Under the pieces are notes generated by a model, which had not been told where the DNA came from, did not search any database, and saw nothing but the letters and a program-made list of their open reading frames with translations. A stretch of DNA of 46,924 nt from Enhydrobacter aerosaccus (GTDB taxonomy: Bacteria; Pseudomonadota; Alphaproteobacteria; Reyranellales; Reyranellaceae): positions 1 to 46,924 of the forward strand of contig CAIMEE010000197.1 of NCBI GenBank assembly GCA_903839865.1, written 5' to 3'. Position numbers and translations under genes: made by a program. Of this stretch, positions 37,798 through 46,924 are shown one piece after another. Numbering within the stretch: position 1 is the first letter of the stretch; each line of letters begins with the position of its first letter.

Positions 37798-37972
37798 GAT
37801 TATTCTTTTCGTAAAGTTATTGGTTCAAATGTATCGGATAACTGGCTGTAAATAAAGAATAAACAGTGAACATCCGGTCGGCGGAATTTCCCAGTATTTG
37901 CAAAGACTTGGTGGGATTGGGTGAGTGGCATAGGGTGCCGCCGCATCTCTTTTCCGGTGTTTGGGGGCAGCA
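37798..37972. promoter_or_regulatory. AT-rich divergent intergenic region
   Basis: These 175 bases between the divergent unknown gene and the ThDP enzyme are much richer in A and T than the coding DNA, as expected for promoters. A weak rightward pair is CTTGGT (37907-37912) and CATAGG (37929-37934). A GGGGG ribosome site at 37963 precedes ATG 37973. No operator or riboswitch was recognised. Confidence 0.35.
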
Positions 37973-39517
37973 ATGAACGGCGCAGAAAGTCTGGTCAGGA
38001 CCTTGGTCAAGGGCGGGGTCGAGGTCTGCTTCGCCAATCCCGGCACCTCCGAAATGCATTTCGTGGGCGCGCTCGACCGGGTCGAGGGCATGCGCTGCGT
38101 GCTCGGCCTGTTCGAAGGCGTCTGCTCGGGCGCGGCCGACGGCTACTACCGCATGACCGACAAGCCGGCCTCGACGCTCCTGCATCTGGGACCGGGCCTG
38201 GCGAACGCCGCGGCCAACCTGCACAACGCAAAAAAGGCGGGCTCTGGTGTGGTCAACATCGTGGGCGAGCACGCGCTCTATCACATCAAGTACGACACGC
38301 CGCTCACCGCCGACATCGAAGGCATCGCGCGTCCGTTCTCGCATTGGGTGAAGACCTCGCCGACCTCCAAGACGGTGGCCGGCGACGGCGCGCTCGCGAT
38401 CCAGGCCGCGCGCGTGGCGCCGGGCCAGATCGCGACGCTCATTCTTCCCGCCGACACCGCATGGGGCGAAGCCGACGGCATGGCCGAGACGCCCGCCACT
38501 CCGGCGGCGCCGATCGCCGACAAGGACGCCGTGGTGGCCGCCGCCAAGGCGCTGAAGAAGCCGAATGCGATGCTGTTCATCGGCGGGCGTGCGCTGCGCG
38601 CGCGCGGTCTCGAACTCGCCGGCAAGATCTCGGCGAAGACCGGCTGCAAGGTGCAGGGCGCGGGCGGCACCGCGCGCATCGAACGCGGCGCGGGTCGCGT
38701 GCCGGTGCTGCGCCTTCACTTCGTGATCGAAGCGGCGCAGGCGCAGTTGAAGGGCACGCAGCAGATGGTGCTGTGCGGCGCGAAGGCGCCGTTCGCTTTC
38801 TTCGCCTATCCCGGCAAGCCGTCGGTGCTGACGCCGGACGGTTGCGAGACGACCGTCCTCTGCCCGGTCGAAGGCGACATCCTGGGCTCGCTCGAAGCGC
38901 TGGCGATGGAACTGGGCGCAATGAACGAGAAGGCCGCGGGCGTTGCGCAGCCCAGCCGTCCGGAGCGTCCGACCGGCAAGTTCACGCTCGATGGCCTGGG
39001 TCAGGCGTTGGGTGCCACGATGCCCGAAGGCGCGATCGTGGTCGACGAGTCGGTGACGACAGGCCGCGGCTTCTTCCCGTTCAGCGCCGGCGCGCCGCCG
39101 CACGACTGGCTGAACAACATGGGCGGCTCGATCGGCTTCGGCGGTCCGGTTGCCGTCGGTGCCGCCGTGGCGTGCCCCGACCGCAAGGTCATCTGCATGA
39201 TCGGCGACGGCTCGGCGATGTACACGATCCAGTCGCTGTGGACGATGGCGCGCGAGAACCTCGACGTCTGCGTGATGATCTTCTCGAACCGCTCGTACAA
39301 CATCCTCTACAGCCAGCTCGCCGATGTCGGTGCCGCCAATCCCGGCCCGCGCGCCATCGACATGCTGACGCTCGATCGGCCGACGCTGCAGTTCACCGAT
39401 CTCGCCAAGGGCATGGGCGTGCCCGGCGGCAAGGCGAACAACCTGGAAGAGCTCACCAAGCAGCTCACCTACGCCATGTCGCAGAAGGGTCCGTACCTGA
39501 TCGACGTGATCATGTGA
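37973..39517 (+). CDS. ThDP-dependent enzyme, acetolactate synthase large subunit-like
   Basis: Protein of 514 residues with the three-domain ThDP layout. The N-terminal PYR domain has FANPGTSEMHFVGAL near residue 25 and the catalytic Glu in GLFEGVCSGAADGY near 48. A central domain follows. The C-terminal PP domain has the Mg-ThDP motif GDGSAMYTIQ near 405 ending in SNRSYNIL. Annotation as acetolactate synthase is common for this group, but it lacks the small subunit and resembles benzoylformate-decarboxylase-type enzymes, so the reaction may be another 2-oxoacid decarboxylation or carboligation. ATG 37973 is preferred over TTG 37961 because of the GGGGG site between them. The stop overlaps trmB as GTGA. 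Confidence 0.85.
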   Translation: MNGAESLVRTLVKGGVEVCFANPGTSEMHFVGALDRVEGMRCVLGLFEGVCSGAADGYYRMTDKPASTLLHLGPGLANAAANLHNAKKAGSGVVNIVGEHALYHIKYDTPLTADIEGIARPFSHWVKTSPTSKTVAGDGALAIQAARVAPGQIATLILPADTAWGEADGMAETPATPAAPIADKDAVVAAAKALKKPNAMLFIGGRALRARGLELAGKISAKTGCKVQGAGGTARIERGAGRVPVLRLHFVIEAAQAQLKGTQQMVLCGAKAPFAFFAYPGKPSVLTPDGCETTVLCPVEGDILGSLEALAMELGAMNEKAAGVAQPSRPERPTGKFTLDGLGQALGATMPEGAIVVDESVTTGRGFFPFSAGAPPHDWLNNMGGSIGFGGPVAVGAAVACPDRKVICMIGDGSAMYTIQSLWTMARENLDVCVMIFSNRSYNILYSQLADVGAANPGPRAIDMLTLDRPTLQFTDLAKGMGVPGGKANNLEELTKQLTYAMSQKGPYLIDVIM

Positions 39518-40203
39518 CGGAGATCCGCGAGCGCACCCTCTACGGTCGGCGCCGCGGCAAGAAACTGCGCGACGGGCAGCAATCGCTGCTCGCGACGCTG
39601 TTGCCGCAGCTCTCGGTCGAGATTCCGCCGGAGCCGCAAAAGCTCGATCTGGCTGGGTTATTTGGCGGCGCCCTGCCGGCCGATGGTGTTTGGCTGGAGG
39701 TCGGCTTCGGCGCGGGCGAACATCTTGTCTGGCAGGCCAAGGAACATCCGAACATCGGGTTGATCGGCTGCGAGCCCTACATCAACGGCGTCGCCAAGTG
39801 CCTGGCGCACATCGAGCGCGAGGGCGTGACCAACGTGCGGCTGCTCGTCGACGACGCGATGCTGGTGATGAAGGTGCTGCCGGACGCTTCGCTGTCGTGC
39901 GCCTTCGTGCTGTTCCCCGATCCGTGGCCGAAGTCGCGCCATCACAAGCGGCGCTTCGTGCAGCGCGCCAACCTCGACGTGCTGGCGCGGCTGATGAAGC
40001 CCGGCGCCGAGCTGCGGCTGGCAACCGACGACCCGAGCTACCTGCCGTGGATGATCGAGCATGCCTGCACGCATCCCGCGTTCGAATGGCTGGCCGAGCG
40101 GCCCGCCGACTGGCGCACGCGGCCCGCTGATTGGCCGCCGACGCGCTACGAGACCAAGCGTATCGCGGGCATCCCCGTCTTCCTGCGTTTCAGGCGTCGA
40201 TAA
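39514..40203 (+). CDS. trmB: tRNA (guanine-N7-)-methyltransferase
   Basis: Protein of 229 residues that methylates G46 in the variable loop of tRNAs using SAM. VWLEVGFGAGEHLVWQA near residue 58 is the SAM site, IGCEPYINGVAKCL follows, and LFPDPWPKSRHHKRR near 135 is the TrmB signature. The start GTG is coupled to the preceding stop, and TEIRERTLYGRRRGKKL matches the family start. The ThDP gene upstream is not functionally related as far as is known. A terminator-like hairpin follows 2 bases after the stop. Confidence 0.95.
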   Translation: MTEIRERTLYGRRRGKKLRDGQQSLLATLLPQLSVEIPPEPQKLDLAGLFGGALPADGVWLEVGFGAGEHLVWQAKEHPNIGLIGCEPYINGVAKCLAHIEREGVTNVRLLVDDAMLVMKVLPDASLSCAFVLFPDPWPKSRHHKRRFVQRANLDVLARLMKPGAELRLATDDPSYLPWMIEHACTHPAFEWLAERPADWRTRPADWPPTRYETKRIAGIPVFLRFRRR

Positions 40204-40205
40204 AG

Positions 40206-40229
40206 GCACAATAGCGAGAGCTATTGTGC
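40206..40229. terminator. Perfect hairpin between convergent trmB and MFS genes
   Basis: GCACAATAGC-GAGA-GCTATTGTGC is a perfect 10-bp stem with a GAGA loop. It begins 3 bases after the trmB stop and its right arm contains the stop codon of the leftward MFS gene. There is no good T-run on the rightward side and only a short one (CCTTTAT) on the leftward side. A bidirectional terminator is the likeliest role. Confidence 0.6.
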
Positions 40230-41435
40230 TGCTGGCGCGCGGCCTGGCCGGAAGAGCACGAGAATTGCGGCAGACGCTTCGAGGACAAGGCACGCCATCA
40301 GAGAGGTGCGGTAGTCACCCGACAGATCGTGCAAAACGCCCAGAATAGAAGGACCAATCGCGGCGGCGAGCTGCGTGATCGCGACATGCAGGCTGACCGC
40401 GCGCGCGAAATCGCGGCGGTGGAATTCCTGCTGAACGATCAGGCCGGGCAGCGTGATCAGGTTGCCGACGCCGAAGCCGAACAGGATGCAGCCGATATAG
40501 AGGCCGACGATTGACGTGCTCGACAGCAGCACGATCATCGAGGCGATCTGCACGCCCAGGATGACCGCCGTCGCGCCGCGGCGGTCGAGCCGGTCGATGA
40601 CGAGGCCGACGGAAATCCGGCCGACCAGCGCCGACAGCGAGGTGGCGCTCACCGCCCAGCCGGCGCGCTGCAATCCGAGCGTCGGCACCAGGAAGGCCAC
40701 CTGATGGGCGATGAAACTGATCTGCGCCAGCATGGCGAGCGAGAAGGCGCCGACCAGTGTCAGGTAACGCGGCTGGCGCAGCAGCGCGGCGCGGCTCATC
40801 GGCGCGCCTGCAGCGATGCCCGCCACAGGTTCGTCGCCGGTGTCGTGCTCGTCGGCGCGCCGCGGCCGCAGCACGATGGCGCAGAGCGGCCACAGGGTGA
40901 GCGCCATCACCGCAATGGCCGCGAAGCAGGCGTGCGCAAAGCCCAGCGTGTCGATCGCCCAGGCAAAGACCGGCGCGAAGATCAGGCCGGCGCAGGTGGC
41001 GCCGTTCAGTGCCAGGCTGGCGGCCCAGCCGCGTCGGCGGTTGAACCATTGCGCGACGATGGTGTTGACCGCGCCACCGCCCATCGCCGCCCATCCCGGG
41101 ATCATGATCGCGACCGCGGCATAGAGCTGCCAGAGCTCGTGCGCGACGGTGAGGCCCGCGACGCCCAGCGCCATCAGGGCGGAGCCGCCCAGCACCACCG
41201 GCCGGGCGCCCCTCTTCTGTATGAGGTCGCCCACCTGCATCACCAGGAATGCACCGGCGACATAATAGAAGGTGATGGCCGAAGAAATCTGGCCCGGGGT
41301 CCAGCTCCAGGCCTTGTTCAGCGCCACCAGATAGAGCCCGAGTCCATAGAATCCGAACCCCCACCCGTAGAGAGCAATGGTGAAAGCGCAAAAGACGACC
41401 CACCAGCCGTGGTAGCGGGATTTTATTTTTTCCAT
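40221..41435 (-). CDS. Major facilitator superfamily transporter
   Basis: Inner-membrane transporter of 404 residues with about 12 helices. It begins MEKIKSRYHGWWVVFCAFTIALYGWGFGFYG, the typical start of the monocarboxylate/oxalate-formate-like MFS group. The cytoplasmic loop 2-3 motif is GDLIQKRGARPVVLGGS, and a central charged loop (RPRRADEHDTGDEP) separates the two six-helix halves. ATG 41435 is chosen by this family start; an earlier ATG at 41489 would add a charged, non-helical tail. The substrate is probably a small organic acid, from family only. It is convergent with trmB and divergent from rimP. Confidence 0.88.
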   Translation of the reverse strand: MEKIKSRYHGWWVVFCAFTIALYGWGFGFYGLGLYLVALNKAWSWTPGQISSAITFYYVAGAFLVMQVGDLIQKRGARPVVLGGSALMALGVAGLTVAHELWQLYAAVAIMIPGWAAMGGGAVNTIVAQWFNRRRGWAASLALNGATCAGLIFAPVFAWAIDTLGFAHACFAAIAVMALTLWPLCAIVLRPRRADEHDTGDEPVAGIAAGAPMSRAALLRQPRYLTLVGAFSLAMLAQISFIAHQVAFLVPTLGLQRAGWAVSATSLSALVGRISVGLVIDRLDRRGATAVILGVQIASMIVLLSSTSIVGLYIGCILFGFGVGNLITLPGLIVQQEFHRRDFARAVSLHVAITQLAAAIGPSILGVLHDLSGDYRTSLMACLVLEASAAILVLFRPGRAPAAQ

Positions 41436-41507
41436 TCCGGTTCTTTTTTCACGACTTTGGCGGCCGCGCTGGCGGTATTCGGGCGTCATAGGAAAGGCGA
41501 GGAAACC

Positions 41508-41536
41508 CTTGCCAGCAAGCAATAACGCGCTTATAT
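41508..41536 (+). promoter_or_regulatory. Candidate promoter of the rimP-nusA-rnpM-infB operon
   Basis: CTTGCC (41508-41513) and TTATAT (41531-41536) are exactly 17 bases apart, close to the alphaproteobacterial CTTGAC/TATAAT pattern. Transcription would start near 41543 and make a leader of about 110 bases before the rimP GTG. The leader contains the hairpin at 41577-41607. Confidence 0.55.
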
Positions 41537-41576
41537 CCGCGCCATCCTCATCGGGTTCGCAGGGGACGAGCCAAAG

Positions 41577-41607
41577 AAAAAAGAGTGGGCCAGAGCCCGC
41601 TCTTTTT
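41577..41607 (+). terminator. Intrinsic terminator-like hairpin in the rimP leader
   Basis: AAAAGAGTGGGC and GCCCGCTCTTTTT flank the loop CAGA; the one mismatch (T opposite G) still pairs in RNA. The right side ends in five T, so it looks like a rho-independent terminator, and the left A-run makes it potentially bidirectional. It lies between the predicted promoter and rimP, so it either ends upstream transcription or acts as an attenuator for the operon. Confidence 0.65.
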
Positions 41608-41653
41608 CGTTTCTCGGCCAACTGCGTGCCCAAACAACGGAACTAAGCCTTAC

Positions 41654-42184
41654 GTGACCGACGAGCTGATCCATCGAATCGAAGACATCGTGGCCCCGAC
41701 CATCGTCGGCATGGGCTTCGATCTCGTTCGCGTGTCGATGAGCCGGGGCGGCGGCATCCTGCAGATCATGATCGAGCCGTCCGACGGCCGTCCGATGGAC
41801 GTCGAGGATTGCGCCACACTCTCGCGCGCCCTGTCGGCGGTGCTCGACGTCGAGGACCCGATCCCGAACAACTACACGCTGGAAGTGAGCTCGCCCGGCA
41901 TCGACCGCCCGCTCACCCGGCCGAAGGATTACGAGCGGTGGGCGGGACATCTCGCGCGCTTCGAGACGACGTTCCCGGTCGAAGGCCGCCGTCGCTTCAA
42001 GGGCGTTTTGCTCGGCCTCGAGAACGACATCGTTCGCCTCAAGCTCGACGACGGCACGGAAGCGCAGCTGCCGCTCGCGACCGTCATCCGCGCCAAGCTC
42101 GAGATCACCGATGCCCTGCTGGCCGAACATCAACGCGCCGCCCAGGCGACCGACGCGGGCGCGGAACCGACATCGACGCACTGA
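41654..42184 (+). CDS. rimP: Ribosome maturation factor RimP
   Basis: Protein of 176 residues needed for 30S subunit assembly. It begins with GTG (VTDELIHRIEDIVAPTIVGM). The two RimP halves are visible: FDLVRVSMSRGGGILQIMIEP with DCATLSRALSAVLDVEDPI, then YTLEVSSPGIDRPLTRPKDY, the family signature, near residue 78, and a C-terminal SH3-like part (GVLLGLENDIVRLKLDDG). A longer frame from ATG 41585 would begin inside the leader hairpin and is rejected. It is the first gene of the operon, 30 bases before nusA. Confidence 0.94.
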   Translation: MTDELIHRIEDIVAPTIVGMGFDLVRVSMSRGGGILQIMIEPSDGRPMDVEDCATLSRALSAVLDVEDPIPNNYTLEVSSPGIDRPLTRPKDYERWAGHLARFETTFPVEGRRRFKGVLLGLENDIVRLKLDDGTEAQLPLATVIRAKLEITDALLAEHQRAAQATDAGAEPTSTH

Positions 42185-42214
42185 ACTTGAGTTAAACGGA
42201 GAGGAAGAGAGATC

Positions 42215-43774
42215 ATGGCAACGACTGCCGACATTCCGCGTCTTGAGATGCTTCAGGTGGCCGACATGGTCGCCCGCGAAAAGGGCATCGAGCGCGAGGA
42301 AGTGCTGGAGGCGATGGAGCAGGCCATCCAGAAGTCCGGCCGCGCCAAGTACGGCATGGAGCACGACATCCGCGCCGAGATCGACCGCAAGACCGGCGAG
42401 ATCAAGCTGCTGCGCTACATGCAAGTGGCCGACCCGATCGAGAACGAGAACACCCAGGTCACGGTCGTCGAGGCCCAGCGCCGGAATCCCGAGGCGCAGG
42501 TCGGCGACTTCTTGACCGACGAGCTGCCGCCGATCGACTTCGGCCGCGTCGCCGCCCAGACCGCCAAGCAGGTCATCACGCAGCGCATGCGTGAGAGCGA
42601 GCGCAAGCGCCAGTACGAGGAGTTCAAGGATCGCGTGGGCGAGATCGTGTCGGGCGTCGTCAAGCGCGTCGACTACGGCAACATCACCGTCGACCTGCAG
42701 CGCGCCGAAGGCGTGATCCGCCGCGACGAGACCATTCCGCGCGAGAGCCTGCGCGTGAACGACCGCGTGCGCGCCTACATCTTCGACGTGCGCGAGGAAC
42801 CGCGCGGCCCGCAGATCTTCCTGTCGCGCAGCCATCCCCAGTTCATGGCCAAGCTGTTCACGCAGGAAGTGCCGGAAATCTACGACGGCATCATCGAGAT
42901 CAAGGCCGTCGCCCGCGATCCGGGCAGCCGCGCCAAGATCGCCGTGCTGAGCCACGACAGCTCGATCGATCCGATCGGCGCCTGCGTCGGCATGCGCGGC
43001 AGCCGCGTCCAGGCCGTCGTGCAGGAGCTGCAGGGCGAGAAGGTCGACATCATCCCGTGGTCGAGCGACACCGCGAACTTCATCGTGAACGCCCTCGCGC
43101 CGGCCGAAGTCAGCAAGGTGCTGATGGACGAGGAGAAGAACAAGACCGAGGTCGTCGTGCCCGATGACCAGCTCAGCCTCGCGATCGGCCGCCGCGGCCA
43201 GAACGTGAAGCTCGCCTCCCAGCTGACCGGCTGGGAAATCGACATCATGACCGAGGCCGAGGAGAGCGAGCGCCGCCAGAAGGATACGCTGGAGCGCACC
43301 GAACTCTTCAAGGCGACACTCGACGTCGACGACGTCATCGCCCACCTGCTGGTGGCCGAGGGCTATGCCTCGGTCGAGGACATCTCCGATTCGGCCGTCG
43401 AGGACCTCGCCGGCGTCGAGGGCTTCGACGAGGAGATCGCGACCGAGCTGCAGCGCCGCGGCCGCGAGTACATCGAGAAGCGCGACTCCGATCTGGCCGC
43501 GCGCCTGGCTGAACTCGGGATCGACGAGAGCCTGCGCGCGACCGAGGGCATCACGCTTCCGATGCTGGTGGCGCTCGGCGAAAAGGGCGTGAAGACCAGC
43601 GAAGACCTGGCCGACCTTGCCTCTGACGAGCTGCGCGAGATCGTGGGTGAGAGCGCCATGGATAATGACACCGCCAACGCCATCATCATGAAGGCGCGCG
43701 AGCACTGGTTTGCCGACGAAGCCCCCGCCCCCGATGATTCGGTTGGTGGCGCGGGCGAAGCGGCGAAGGCCTGA
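42215..43774 (+). CDS. nusA: Transcription termination/antitermination factor NusA
   Basis: Protein of 519 residues that binds RNA polymerase and modulates pausing, termination and antitermination. Domains are the N-terminal polymerase-binding part (about 1-130, REKGIEREEVLEAMEQAI), S1 (135-200, GEIVSGVVKRVDYGNITVDL), KH1 (about 230-300, IGACVGMRGSRVQAVVQEL), KH2 (about 310-345, LSLAIGRRGQNVKLASQL), and two helix-hairpin-helix repeats at the end (SVEDISDSAVEDLAGVEG and KTSEDLADLASDEL). The two C-terminal repeats are typical of proteobacterial NusA. A GGAG ribosome site precedes the ATG. NusA is known in E. coli to regulate its own operon. Confidence 0.97.
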   Translation: MATTADIPRLEMLQVADMVAREKGIEREEVLEAMEQAIQKSGRAKYGMEHDIRAEIDRKTGEIKLLRYMQVADPIENENTQVTVVEAQRRNPEAQVGDFLTDELPPIDFGRVAAQTAKQVITQRMRESERKRQYEEFKDRVGEIVSGVVKRVDYGNITVDLQRAEGVIRRDETIPRESLRVNDRVRAYIFDVREEPRGPQIFLSRSHPQFMAKLFTQEVPEIYDGIIEIKAVARDPGSRAKIAVLSHDSSIDPIGACVGMRGSRVQAVVQELQGEKVDIIPWSSDTANFIVNALAPAEVSKVLMDEEKNKTEVVVPDDQLSLAIGRRGQNVKLASQLTGWEIDIMTEAEESERRQKDTLERTELFKATLDVDDVIAHLLVAEGYASVEDISDSAVEDLAGVEGFDEEIATELQRRGREYIEKRDSDLAARLAELGIDESLRATEGITLPMLVALGEKGVKTSEDLADLASDELREIVGESAMDNDTANAIIMKAREHWFADEAPAPDDSVGGAGEAAKA

Positions 43775-43786
43775 GCGGAGTAGCCG

Positions 43787-44416
43787 TTGGACCTTGCCGT
43801 CTCCATGACCGAACCCCATCTCCCGGCTCCCGCTGTGGCCGCTCCGGTGCGCACCTGCATCGTGACCGGCGCCGAGCGTGCGCCGGAAGAGATGGTGCGT
43901 TTTGTCGTGGGACCCGAGGGTGATGTCGTGCCCGATCTGGCCCGGGAGCTCCCGGGACGCGGCATGTGGGTGACGGCCCAGCGATCGGTCGTCGAGCAGG
44001 CGATGGCGAAGAAGTCCTTCTCGAAGGCTGCGCGTGCCCAAGTGAAGGTCGATGACGACCTGGCCGAGCGGGTCGAGCGACTGTTGCTCGAGCGGCCCCT
44101 CGGCGATCTCAGCCGCGCCCGCCGGGCCGGCCGGGCGGTGGCTGGTTTCGTGCGGGTCGAACAGATGATGGGGCATGGCCGTGCGGGCCTGCTGATAGTG
44201 GCGGATGAAGCCGATGGGGATGGTCTGGCAAAACTGACGAAGACTGGCCTGCCGCTGGAGCGGCTTGGGACCAAGGAAATTTTGGGTGGCGTCTTTGGAC
44301 GCGACCAGACGGTTTATGTGGCGGTGATGCGCGACGACGCATCCGGCCAGTTCATTCAACGAATTGCAGGCGGTGCCGCGCGCTGGCGCGGATATCGTCT
44401 CAATAGCGCCGGTTGA
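43787..44416 (+). CDS. rnpM: YlxR/RnpM-family RNA-binding protein with a second L7Ae-like domain
   Basis: Protein of 209 residues between nusA and infB, the conserved place of ylxR. The N-terminal DUF448 domain shows [20 protein letters not shown] and [17 protein letters not shown]. The C-terminal half ([31 protein letters not shown]) looks like the L7Ae/L30e-type domain found fused to YlxR in alphaproteobacteria. In other bacteria YlxR binds RNase P and modulates it. The start is uncertain: TTG 43787 has GGAG 6 bases upstream, while ATG 43805 lacks a clear site and would drop six residues. Confidence 0.88.
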   Translation: MDLAVSMTEPHLPAPAVAAPVRTCIVTGAERAPEEMVRFVVGPEGDVVPDLARELPGRGMWVTAQRSVVEQAMAKKSFSKAARAQVKVDDDLAERVERLLLERPLGDLSRARRAGRAVAGFVRVEQMMGHGRAGLLIVADEADGDGLAKLTKTGLPLERLGTKEILGGVFGRDQTVYVAVMRDDASGQFIQRIAGGAARWRGYRLNSAG

Positions 44417-44448
44417 CGGGCCGCGCGGGACCAAGGACAAGAAGCCAT

Positions 44449-46924
<2,476 letters not shown>

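Noticed and set aside
41436..41576. A tRNA gene (metY-like) upstream of rimP
   Set aside because: E. coli has metY here, so I looked for a T-loop, anticodon arm and acceptor pairing. A GGTTCGCAGG stretch and a CCA are present, but the arms do not pair.
41531..44440. Open frame of 969 codons on the minus strand opposite rimP, nusA and rnpM
   Set aside because: All three plus-strand genes are unmistakable. The antisense product has no recognisable motif and starts and ends without ribosome sites or operon logic.

Overview
The window is GC-rich, densely packed bacterial chromosome. Several features point to an alphaproteobacterium, probably of the Rhodospirillales/Reyranella type: the rimP-nusA-rnpM-infB order, a hisA-hisF-hisE-HIT run, a receiver of the DivK type, a promoter of the CTTGAC/TATAAT type, and many solute-binding proteins. 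This placement is inference from gene content. I see no rRNA, tRNA, CRISPR array, prophage or insertion sequence.

Layout. (1) 1-8579, plus strand: a cut-off membrane-anchored SGNH hydrolase, a feruloyl-CoA-synthase-like ligase and a complete five-gene dipeptide/oligopeptide-type ABC transporter. (2) 14306-8576, minus strand: two solute-binding proteins of the COG2984/PF04392 family, then a Cache-HAMP-GAF histidine kinase, a lone receiver and a receiver fused to a class III nucleotide cyclase. All five are overlapping, abutting or nearly so. A third COG2984 binding protein is divergent (14390-15361). (3) 15364-19303: a flavoprotein monooxygenase with a Bug/TctC binding protein, then a ComM/YifB ATPase. 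(4) 19304-21655: a repeat-rich spacer, then a family 2 glycosyltransferase and an unrecognised protein. (5) 21704-23798: a secreted creatininase-like protein and a secreted beta-propeller. (6) 27450-23817, minus strand: a small unknown gene, hisA, hisF, hisE, a HIT protein and an alpha/beta hydrolase. (7) 37246-27499: a second peptide-type ABC transporter with two paralogous binding proteins, an NTF2-like secreted protein between its ATPases, a frameshifted M20 amidohydrolase on the opposite strand and a methyltransferase. (8) 37327-41435: an unknown gene, a ThDP enzyme of the acetolactate-synthase type, trmB and an MFS transporter. (9) 41508-46924: a promoter and a leader hairpin with a U-tract, then rimP, nusA, rnpM and infB, with infB cut by the window end.

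The most interesting candidate system is region 2: two periplasmic binding proteins, with no permease or ATPase beside them, apparently co-transcribed with a transmembrane kinase, a receiver and a cyclase. This suggests ligand binding coupled to phosphorelay and cyclic-nucleotide output. Next are a dispersed non-coding repeat, present twice in opposite orientation and each time between convergent genes, and a possible attenuator ahead of the nusA operon. Two probable frameshifts, near 1440-1480 and near 34143-34160, need checking against reads.
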